64,000 nucleotides of DNA. Source: Siphonodentalium dalli. Lineage: Eukaryota > Mollusca > Scaphopoda > Gadilida > Siphonodentaliidae. Location: the NCBI GenBank assembly GCA_032622095.1, contig CP136063.1, positions 26,044,987-26,108,986 on the forward strand. Direction: 5' to 3'. Made by a program: the position numbers and the translations under genes. Positions 24,770 through 32,884 of the stretch are shown piece by piece (the first letter of the stretch is position 1; every line of letters starts with the position of its first letter). Below the pieces are notes generated by a model. It had not been told where the DNA came from. It did not search any database and saw nothing but the letters and a program-made list of their open reading frames with translations.

Positions 24770-25282
24770 TCATACGTTATTAGGTGCATAATAGTTGCTC
24801 AGAGAGGGATTGCACTCACTGCACGTTAACATGTCAAGCTGGTTGTCATGCTGTAAATAGCACGGAATTAGAGTTTCCAGTACCGGAGCAACCGTGCACA
24901 CTTCTTCCGATGCTGCTATCATCGCGTCTAATTCATCAGCACGCATCGTCACACCTTTTTTCGTCGGTAGAGGGTCATCATTGTTTTTAGCGTAGAAAAA
25001 CTGCCTCACGTGTACCACGCTATTATCACAAGCCAGCGTTAGGAAAACATTATGGCCCAAATGTATTTTGTCCATAACGACTCCTGCAACAATGTTTTCT
25101 TTCACAGTATGCATATGATCCATTAGAAGCTTCCATCGCTGCAGCGTCAAACTAATGCCGTAAGTGGTTGGTTTTTTAGGGCCTTCCCACCGTCTAAGGT
25201 CTATACGAGTCACTCCTTTAAATTCTCCCACCGTCAAGTAACGGTCCCTGCCCAAGTGTTTAACAAGTTTTTTCGCTTCCAT
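24770..25282 (-). CDS. PC4-like ssDNA-binding / transcription coactivator protein (arm A)
   Basis: From the first in-frame ATG the protein has 170 residues. The open frame extends 36 codons further upstream without an ATG and begins at a good acceptor (TTTTCATTGGCAG), so a spliced upstream exon is likely. Residues about 14-64 from the ATG carry the PC4/p15 pattern: YLTVGEFKG, then RIDLRRW, KPTTYGISLT and a conserved Trp (QRWKLL). PC4 proteins dimerise, bind single-stranded DNA and modulate RNA polymerase II transcription. The C-terminal half is unfamiliar and has a CxxC near the end. Differs from the arm B copy by one residue (Val/Phe). Confidence 0.7.
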   Translation of the reverse strand: MEAKKLVKHLGRDRYLTVGEFKGVTRIDLRRWEGPKKPTTYGISLTLQRWKLLMDHMHTVKENIVAGVVMDKIHLGHNVFLTLACDNSVVHVRQFFYAKNNDDPLPTKKGVTMRADELDAMIAASEEVCTVAPVLETLIPCYLQHDNQLDMLTCSECNPSLSNYYAPNNV

Positions 25283-25390
25283 GATGTGTTCGGTTTGAGT
25301 GTCATTACGAAAATGATTTCCTTTATAGCCGTTTCGCTGGTTAGTTAGTGTAAAGGGCCAATCGTTTACGCCGTTTTTAATAGCTGCCAA

Positions 25391-25766
25391 TGAAAACAGG
25401 CGGCAAAGACCTTTTCAAATAATGACAGATGGGACATATGCACATAATGATTTAATTGACACCATTAATTTTTAAGCTTTCACAACATGTTCCATCGCTT
25501 ATACTTATCAATAAAGTGTCAGTTTCAAGTATTCGCTCATGACAGTCTTATACCCGAGGCATTTTTTATAGCCACCATAAAAACAGTACAAAGTACTATT
25601 TGTATATACTGACGCTCAGGGCATATATGCATGATGTTTTAATTGTCTCCATTAATTTCTTTCAGCTCTCACTATGCTGTACAGCAATTATTCATATCAA
25701 TAAAGTGTCATTTTCAAGCATGCGCAGACATCTGTCAAACGTGACAACTCTGAACACATAGACAGC
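25391..25766. other. intergenic region between PC4-like and IAP genes
   Basis: Holds two diverged copies of a ~190-bp block ending in 'CAATAAAGTGTCA' (reverse strand CACTTTATTG), near 25508-25522 and 25698-25712. These could supply polyadenylation signals. No gene is seen. Confidence 0.4.
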
Positions 25767-26573
25767 TCAGCTAAAGGCCCTGACATAAGCCTGAACTTCC
25801 GTTCTGCAAACGGGGCAATTATCCGAGCTAACTGCGCAGTAAGGGCATAGATTGAAATGACCACAAGGTAAGACAAGTACGCTTTTTTCTTTTTCCAAAC
25901 ACACGATACAGCGTGTATTACAATCTGTTTCCATATAGGCTGGTTCATTTTCCCTCTCACTTTTTTCCCTTTTCCAAAAACACTCGAGACAACTAGTGTC
26001 GGCTGCGTCAGGCCAGTCATTTCCCCCATCGCTTCCTGATGGTAATTCTTGAACCATTTCCTCGAAAGAGTAAGGTTCTACGCCGGGTGAATTTTCGAAG
26101 GTGTTTCCCAATTCGCGCGCTGTTTGCTCCAAAGGGTACAGCTCCCTGTATGAATCAACGTCGGGTACATTGTTTACCGTTAAGACTGTCGATACTCTAT
26201 TTTCATCCATTGTGAAGTTTTTCGCAGTTAAGTTTCTATTCACATCTGGACAGACATGATCAAGATAATCCATATATGCACAATTTGGAAAATACTTCCG
26301 ATGTTCATTTCGAGGATCCTCCGAGGGTCTCCATTCGTGCAAACGACAACCGCAACTGTAACATATCGTTTTGTCATCGTGTCCTGTATAAAAAAAACCT
26401 GCTGAAGCTAAATCTTCAGCTGATACCGAGCCGGACCAATTTTCGAAAGTTTGTAACCTCGACTGCACGGTTCTGAGTTGCGGGTATGTCGGTTTCCAAA
26501 TGGCCATCACGCCGTAGAACTTTAAAATGTCCCTGAGAGTGGTAAAACACGTTTCAGAAGGTGGTATATCCAT
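25767..26573 (-). CDS. single-BIR, RING-type inhibitor of apoptosis (arm A)
   Basis: 268 residues from a clear ATG. BIR domain about residues 36-103, zinc ligands Cys71, Cys74, His91, Cys98, with the usual GF(F)YTG and W81 features; the usual DPW is DPR here. C-terminal RING about 222-256 with the C3HC4 spacing (C222-x2-C225-x11-C237-x-H239-x3-C243-x2-C246-x6-C253-x2-C256). Such IAPs bind caspases or their activators and act as E3 ubiquitin ligases; large DNA viruses of invertebrates often carry them. The middle region is acidic. Intact, and differs from the arm B copy by two residues (F61/I, E203/K). Host origin by capture is likely but not shown. Confidence 0.9.
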   Translation of the reverse strand: MDIPPSETCFTTLRDILKFYGVMAIWKPTYPQLRTVQSRLQTFENWSGSVSAEDLASAGFFYTGHDDKTICYSCGCRLHEWRPSEDPRNEHRKYFPNCAYMDYLDHVCPDVNRNLTAKNFTMDENRVSTVLTVNNVPDVDSYRELYPLEQTARELGNTFENSPGVEPYSFEEMVQELPSGSDGGNDWPDAADTSCLECFWKREKSERENEPAYMETDCNTRCIVCLEKEKSVLVLPCGHFNLCPYCAVSSDNCPVCRTEVQAYVRAFS

Positions 26574-26811
26574 ATCCCCTTCGCAGTCTATAACCGATGA
26601 AACTTAGTAATTAAATGCCGTGATTAAAAAAGTCACAAGGAAGCACGCCATCCTTATAAGTAAAAAATAACTGACCAATCATGTTATAGATAATGAACTC
26701 TCCCGACCCTACGAAAAGAAACCTGGTGCAGTGAAAATTCTAACGACAGAGAAGTGTTACGAGGACTGTAAATTAATACATTCGTAACATTTTTTTTTTC
26801 TCTGTTCCAGA
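26574..26811. promoter_or_regulatory. divergent promoter region between IAP and the PxDL protein
   Basis: 238 bp separate two genes that face away from each other. A CCAAT box is at about 26674. TTTTTTTTTTCTCTGTTCCAG ends one base before the PxDL gene's ATG and is a good 3' splice site, so that gene may have a 5'-UTR intron. Confidence 0.5.
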
Positions 26812-27069
26812 ATGGAAAATTTCATCGCTACGCAGCTGTTCGCCGAAGGATACACTAGCAACCAACTACTGGCCGAAATATCCAGAAATGGGGGTTATAT
26901 GACATCCTTCAACAGGACCTTATATGATCAGTTAGTGCGCATGGAATCTACAGCCGAACGGCCGTCTGCGACTGAGGGTCATACAATCCAACCGCCTAGA
27001 CCCCAGAGTCATCCTATGGATTTGACCGTACAACCACCCCTACCGCAAAGCCAACCCCTGGACTTGTAA
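26812..27069 (+). CDS. 85-residue protein with two CtBP-type PxDL motifs (arm A)
   Basis: ATG-initiated. The first 50 residues are mixed polar/hydrophobic, probably helical. The C-terminal third is Pro/Gln-rich and contains a duplicated module, QPPRPQSHPMDLTV then QPPLPQSQPLDL, ending the protein. PxDL(S/T) is the docking motif for the corepressor CtBP; small DNA viruses place it at the C-terminus of nuclear regulators such as adenovirus E1A. P68-M-D-L-T fits well; P82-L-D-L85 lacks a following S/T because the chain ends. Function is inference; no other domain is seen. The antisense copy in arm B differs at one residue (Q/R). Confidence 0.6.
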   Translation: MENFIATQLFAEGYTSNQLLAEISRNGGYMTSFNRTLYDQLVRMESTAERPSATEGHTIQPPRPQSHPMDLTVQPPLPQSQPLDL

Positions 27070-27120
27070 TAATTTCATTCATTTATGATTGAAATTTCTC
27101 AAATTAAAGACATATTAACT

Positions 27121-27258
27121 GTTTTGCCAAGTTTATAACATTGGTACTATAGTATAGGGTATATTTTCAGCTGCCAATGTTATCACACTGTTTTGGCAAG
27201 TTTTTAACATTGGTACTATAGTATAGGGTATATTTTCAGCTGCCAATCTTATCACGTT
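27121..27258. repeat. 69-bp unit repeated twice; site of arm/spacer switch
   Basis: Units start at 27121 and 27190 (GTTTTGCCAAG / GTTTTGGCAAG ... ACATTGGTACTATAGTATAG). The same pair lies in intron 2 of the membrane gene (39210-39340). Arm A and arm B stop being inverted copies inside the second unit, at about 27222 / 28721. Confidence 0.75.
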
Positions 27259-27376
27259 TGTATTGGTTGACCTTTTGCGCGAAGGTGTGTCTAAAATATG
27301 CTCTAAAGGTATATTTATAACACCCTTTGTAACACATTGTGTAGTTTGCTTAGGTATCACATATATTTGTTTTCAG

Positions 27377-27894
27377 ATGCGGCTGAATATATCTTATCGT
27401 CTCTTGGTGCGGCTGCGGGTAGCATGATTCTCGGCGTGGTCGTGTATTTTCTAAAGAAGAAATGTGTAGGACTCAGGGCCAGGTTGCGACGTACTCACGA
27501 CCGTGCGCTACAGTTAGATTCAACTGCTGAATCTGGTCTAGGTCTGGTTGATACCCATCAGTCAGTTTCCGCTGACTCATCCGCGACAGTAACATATTCG
27601 GCAGTAACTGAAACCACAGAAATTAGCTTCAGTGAAACTGTGGTTCCACCTACTGACGAATATTTTACTGCCGGAGATGAGTCACCGGAAACTGACTCTG
27701 TGGTAACATCGCCATCAGTAACTGCTATCACAGAAATCTGCTTTAATGAAACTGTGATAGCACCTACTGATGTCGATATTACTGTCGGAGATGGTTCGCC
27801 AGAAACCGTCCCTATGGTAACATCAACCCCTATCAAGCCTCCCCGTAAATCGGGTAGGGCACGGAAAGTACCAGCCAGGTACCAGTCCGAGTAA
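27377..27894 (+). pseudogene. isolated exon 3 of the membrane-protein gene (spacer)
   Basis: A full copy of exon 3, with its acceptor (TTTGTTTTCAG) and stop, identical in protein to 39465-39982, but without exons 1 and 2 upstream. Instead the PxDL gene precedes it. It could act only as a 3' exon for a fusion transcript. Confidence 0.75.
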
Positions 27895-28866
27895 GTTGCA
27901 AGAAAATATCGTCCGCACCAGTATTTGTGATAAAATGGTTCGTAGAAAAATAGTATATATCTGAAACATAGACTCATTATAGATGAATATTTTTACATCT
28001 AATTTCACTAAGTTCTTGTTATTTTAATGAAGATAATTATGCCTCAGCTGATTGGCACATACTAATAACAACTTAGTGGTTTTAACTGAAACGACCTGAA
28101 AAAATGTCTTTTGGGACCCTTTTCTAAAATTAGTAAAATTTATACACTGATTAATTGGCACGTTTATAGTGTAACTGTTTATATTTTCCGAGATACAAAA
28201 CACATCTACCTCTGAACCTCTTGTAAATAATATAACTTTATATTGTTACGGAGATACTTTCTTGCCAAAATCATTGCCTTTAGCATTGTTTTGTGATATT
28301 TTTATACTACTTTTATTAACATAAGATGCATGTTCAACATTAATAATACTCTCTATTGTAAGTATACACACATTTTAAAGACATGGGAGGACTTGGTTGT
28401 GTGCATGCTGCGAAAATATTTGCATCTGTCAAATATCATCATAACCAGAAAGGACCATTTAACGAATACTTCTTCGCTCGTATAAAACTAATAAATATCA
28501 CGTAAACAGCATGTTAGTGACATTATGTTTACCCCTTGTTATGTAAATAAAAGGCCAAAACGTTACAGTTCATGGTGCTTGTATATATTATGATAAAGAG
28601 TGCTCATTGTCGCTGCATTCCTCTTATGATACTAATAAAGAGCGTTTATAACAGTTGCGTTTGATTATACCTTAGAATAGCTCTGCCTGCAATACAAACA
28701 TAGTCTTGTTTAAGTCATAGTACCAATGTTAAAAACTTGCCAAAACAGTGTGATAACATTGGCAGCTGAAAATATACCCTATACTATAGTACCAATGTTA
28801 TAAACTTGGCAAAACAGTTAATATGTCTTTAATTTGAGAAATTTCAATCATAAATGAATGAAATTA
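27895..28866. other. spacer and arm junction, non-coding
   Basis: 27895-28720 repeats 39983-40812 in direct orientation. At about 28716-28722 it switches into the start of arm B; both parents share ATAGTA, so the join used a few bases of homology. Arm B then runs through the 69-bp repeat pair to the end of the PxDL gene. Confidence 0.7.
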
Positions 28867-29124
28867 TTACAAGTCCAGGGGTTGGCTTTGCGGTAGGGGT
28901 GGTCGTACGGTCAAATCCATAGGATGACTCTGGGGTCTAGGCGGTTGGATTGTATGACCCTCAGTCGCAGACGGCCGTTCGGCTGTAGATTCCATGCGCA
29001 CTAACTGATCATATAAGGTCCTGTTGAAGGATGTCATATAACCCCCATTTCTGGATATTTCGGCCAGTAGTTGGTTGCTAGTGTATCCTTCGGCGAACAG
29101 CTGCGTAGCGATGAAATTTTCCAT
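28867..29124 (-). CDS. 85-residue protein with two CtBP-type PxDL motifs (arm B)
   Basis: Mirror copy of 26812-27069, with one substitution (arginine for glutamine) just before the second module. Both PxDL motifs and the acceptor before the ATG are kept. It again faces away from the IAP gene across a 238-bp promoter region (29125-29362), which has a CCAAT box in the inverse orientation. Confidence 0.6.
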   Translation of the reverse strand: MENFIATQLFAEGYTSNQLLAEISRNGGYMTSFNRTLYDQLVRMESTAERPSATEGHTIQPPRPQSHPMDLTVRPPLPQSQPLDL

Positions 29125-29362
29125 TCTGGAACAGAGAAAAAAAAAATGTTACGAATGTATTAATTTACAGTCCTCGTAACACTTCTCTGTCGTTAGAATT
29201 TTCACTGCACCAGGTTTCTTTTCGTAGGGTCGGGAGAGTTCATTATCTATAACATGATTGGTCAGTTATTTTTTACTTATAAGGATGGCGTGCTTCCTTG
29301 TGACTTTTTTAATCACGGCATTTGATTACTAAGTTTCATCGGTTATAGACTGCGAAGGGGAT

Positions 29363-30169
29363 ATGGATATACCACCTTCTGAAACGTGTTTTACCACTCT
29401 CAGGGACATTTTAAAGTTCTACGGCGTGATGGCCATTTGGAAACCGACATACCCGCAACTCAGAACCGTGCAGTCGAGGTTACAAACTTTCGAAAATTGG
29501 TCCGGCTCGGTATCAGCTGAAGATTTAGCTTCAGCAGGTTTTATTTATACAGGACACGATGACAAAACGATATGTTACAGTTGCGGTTGTCGTTTGCACG
29601 AATGGAGACCCTCGGAGGATCCTCGAAATGAACATCGGAAGTATTTTCCAAATTGTGCATATATGGATTATCTTGATCATGTCTGTCCAGATGTGAATAG
29701 AAACTTAACTGCGAAAAACTTCACAATGGATGAAAATAGAGTATCGACAGTCTTAACGGTAAACAATGTACCCGACGTTGATTCATACAGGGAGCTGTAC
29801 CCTTTGGAGCAAACAGCGCGCGAATTGGGAAACACCTTCGAAAATTCACCCGGCGTAGAACCTTACTCTTTCGAGGAAATGGTTCAAGAATTACCATCAG
29901 GAAGCGATGGGGGAAATGACTGGCCTGACGCAGCCGACACTAGTTGTCTCGAGTGTTTTTGGAAAAGGAAAAAAAGTGAGAGGGAAAATGAACCAGCCTA
30001 TATGGAAACAGATTGTAATACACGCTGTATCGTGTGTTTGGAAAAAGAAAAAAGCGTACTTGTCTTACCTTGTGGTCATTTCAATCTATGCCCTTACTGC
30101 GCAGTTAGCTCGGATAATTGCCCCGTTTGCAGAACGGAAGTTCAGGCTTATGTCAGGGCCTTTAGCTGA
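29363..30169 (+). CDS. single-BIR, RING-type inhibitor of apoptosis (arm B)
   Basis: 268 residues, same architecture and zinc ligands as the arm A copy; Ile61 replaces Phe and Lys203 replaces Glu, neither in a ligand. Intact from ATG to stop. A CACTTTATTG motif lies 60 bp after the stop. It leads rightward to the PC4-like gene, so the two may be co-oriented early genes; a shared transcript is not shown. Confidence 0.9.
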   Translation: MDIPPSETCFTTLRDILKFYGVMAIWKPTYPQLRTVQSRLQTFENWSGSVSAEDLASAGFIYTGHDDKTICYSCGCRLHEWRPSEDPRNEHRKYFPNCAYMDYLDHVCPDVNRNLTAKNFTMDENRVSTVLTVNNVPDVDSYRELYPLEQTARELGNTFENSPGVEPYSFEEMVQELPSGSDGGNDWPDAADTSCLECFWKRKKSERENEPAYMETDCNTRCIVCLEKEKSVLVLPCGHFNLCPYCAVSSDNCPVCRTEVQAYVRAFS

Positions 30170-30653
30170 GCTGTCTATGTGTTCAGAGTTGTCACGTTTG
30201 ACAGATGTCTGCGCATGCTTGAAAATGACACTTTATTGATATGAATAATTGCTGTACAGCATAGTGAGAGCTGAAAGAAATTAATGGAGACAATTAAAAC
30301 ATCATGCATATATGCCCTGAGCGTCAGTATATACAAATAGTACTTTGTACTGTTTTTATGGTGGCTATAAAAAATGCCTCGGGTATAAGACTGTCATGAG
30401 CGAATACTTGAAACTGACACTTTATTGATAAGTATAAGCGATGGAACATGTTGTGAAAGCTTAAAAATTAATGGTGTCAATTAAATCATTATGTGCATAT
30501 GTCCCATCTGTCATTATTTGAAAAGGTCTTTGCCGCCTGTTTTCATTGGCAGCTATTAAAAACGGCGTAAACGATTGGCCCTTTACACTAACTAACCAGC
30601 GAAACGGCTATAAAGGAAATCATTTTCGTAATGACACTCAAACCGAACACATC
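30170..30653. other. intergenic region and likely intron/5' region of the PC4-like gene
   Basis: Two diverged copies of a ~190-bp block are present, each containing ACACTTTATTGATA (30229 and 30418). A good splice acceptor ends at about 30551, and the PC4-like frame is open from there. Confidence 0.45.
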
Positions 30654-31166
30654 ATGGAAGCGAAAAAACTTGTTAAACACTTGGGCAGGGACCGTTACTT
30701 GACGGTGGGAGAATTTAAAGGAGTGACTCGTATAGACCTTAGACGGTGGGAAGGCCCTAAAAAACCAACCACTTACGGCATTAGTTTGACGCTGCAGCGA
30801 TGGAAGCTTCTAATGGATCATATGCATACTGTGAAAGAAAACATTGTTGCAGGAGTCGTTATGGACAAAATACATTTGGGCCATAATGTTTTCCTAACGC
30901 TGGCTTGTGATAATAGCGTGGTACACGTGAGGCAGTTTTTCTACGCTAAAAACAATGATGACCCTCTACCGACGAAAAAAGGTGTGACGATGCGTGCTGA
31001 TGAATTAGACGCGATGATAGCAGCATCGGAAGAAGTGTGCACGTTTGCTCCGGTACTGGAAACTCTAATTCCGTGCTATTTACAGCATGACAACCAGCTT
31101 GACATGTTAACGTGCAGTGAGTGCAATCCCTCTCTGAGCAACTATTATGCACCTAATAACGTATGA
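30654..31166 (+). CDS. PC4-like ssDNA-binding / transcription coactivator protein (arm B)
   Basis: Same as the arm A copy except Phe for Val in the C-terminal half. The ATG gives 170 residues; the frame is open from the acceptor at 30551. The polyadenylation signal AATAAA is at 31240-31245, and the LINE inserted just after it (its target duplication contains the AATAAA), so the insertion did not touch the coding sequence but did replace DNA downstream of the signal. Confidence 0.7.
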   Translation: MEAKKLVKHLGRDRYLTVGEFKGVTRIDLRRWEGPKKPTTYGISLTLQRWKLLMDHMHTVKENIVAGVVMDKIHLGHNVFLTLACDNSVVHVRQFFYAKNNDDPLPTKKGVTMRADELDAMIAASEEVCTFAPVLETLIPCYLQHDNQLDMLTCSECNPSLSNYYAPNNV

Positions 31167-31237
31167 ACTATATACTGTATAGCGACTTTTAAATTGTGTC
31201 TTCTGAGGAATAATTTATTCTTGTACAGGTTTTAATA

Positions 31238-31251
31238 TTAATAAACACATA
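31238..31251. other. left target-site duplication of the LINE (14 bp)
   Basis: TTAATAAACACATA here and at 36940-36953. The empty site is preserved in arm A at 24685-24698 as the reverse complement, proving insertion after the arms formed. Confidence 0.95.
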
Positions 31252-31345
31252 CTTCCGGTTTAATGGCGGCGTGAGGTTTATTTTTCTTTTGGCTCCTCAA
31301 TTTATTTAAAAATCTAACACAATAAGGAATCGACAGCCCTCGAAA

Positions 31346-32087
31346 ATGCCAAAGACAATCCCGGGTAGAAGTACAAAGAACTCGGTGGCTGCCATCAACC
31401 CAACAAGTGATAAAAACGAAGAAAACGACAATGAAACTTCGTCAAATTCTGAAAATACGCCGAAAGTGTCTAACGCCGACATAAAACGTTTGATCGAATC
31501 GATGGATGCCGGTTTAAACGTGAAGATAAATCGAGTATGAAGTAGAAGGAATAAGAGTCACACAACGGACAAATACCACGAAAATAGGTGACATGGAACA
31601 AGAAATCCTAGATCTGAAAAAATCTCTGCTGTCTTCCCAAGTTCAAGATCGAAAAAAGAACTTATTATTTTATGGAATCAGTGGACATGAGACCACCATG
31701 AACGCCACTATGGAACGTTTCCGATCCTTTGTAAAAGATGACATGAAGCTGGACGAGGACTTCGCTACAAATATGTCCATAAAAAACGCACACCGTCTTA
31801 GAAAACCTGACACAGGGCCAGCAGCAATCATAGTGGTATTTCTGCATTGGAACGAGAGGGAGTCTATACTGCAGGCCGGAAAATCGCTGGCAAGAACCAG
31901 AATGAGTGTTCGGACAGACCTCCCGCCAGAGTTGAAAAGAGAGCGAGGACGTTTAGCCCAAATAGCCTACCAAATCCGACAAGATGAAAGTATCCACGCG
32001 CGGGTGAAGGAAAAAGGTACTGAACTGTGGATCGAGATTAGAAAGGACATCCACTCCAGATGGCAAAAGAGAAGCGAAAATGAATAG
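31346..32087 (+). pseudogene. LINE ORF1 (RNA-binding chaperone), one frameshift
   Basis: The frame starts at an ATG and runs 64 codons. After '...KINRV' one extra T at about 31538 shifts it; the next frame continues without a stop to 32087. The second part has a short coiled-coil-like stretch (MEQEILDLKKSLL), then an L1 ORF1-type RRM region (RKKNLLFYGI ... IKNAHRLRKP ... IIVVFLHW) and the basic C-terminal domain. The normal role is binding LINE RNA in the ribonucleoprotein particle. Confidence 0.8.
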
Positions 32088-32884
32088 ATGATCCAGATGA
32101 TCTTCGAGTTTTTCTAGACAATGTTTATTTATAAGAGCTTCGAGTTTCTTCGAGACAATGCTTATAAGACTGTTTTGTGTTTAATACATTACCACAATAG
32201 GGCTGACTTATATTTCCAAACTGTATATATAAAATGTGTTTGAAATATTGAAAATATAATGTTTCATAGGTTACTGTCAAAATACTAGTTATCGAATATT
32301 CGAAACACAAATATCTTCAATGAACATGAATGAATACCATAAAATTATATATGGCTAGGCCTACTCATAAAACATTGTGTATGTATGTTACTACATGTAG
32401 TAAACTGATAATAGCCACAATATAAATTGATTGGTAAATGATTTTTGAGGATATTTCCAACACAAATTACCTCAATAAAATACCATAGCCAAATTTAAAT
32501 TTCTTTAATTTGTATTTATATATATATATATTATATATATGGATATTCATAACAAAATACAATATTAAAACTAAATGAAACCCGATTCCAAAGAAATTCA
32601 ATGTTTGAGGTTGCGAAAAAATAAATAAACGCCAACCTGACGCATGATCAGTACAACAGGAAGTTTTATACTGGTGATGGGTATGTATATCTATGTAAGC
32701 TTAACGCTTAACATTTCCCCTAGTGTAGGGGTAGAGATACATACCACTGTTTTATATATATGCAAAACACATTCTATGAAAAATCACATTTTGCTTTATT
32801 TCCATGAAGATTCTATTCATAAACAAAGATCTCTTCAACATGTATATCTGAAAATTTCATATCAAAATTATTCAATAATTGAAA

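Noticed and set aside
27558-27977. 139-codon frame antisense to exon 3 of the membrane gene (also at 22942 and 39646)
   Set aside because: It exists only because the sense strand codes a repetitive Thr/Ser/Glu-rich tail; no promoter or splice context of its own.
29907-30239. 110-codon frame overlapping the IAP gene in another frame
   Set aside because: Shadow of the RING-encoding region; no independent signal.
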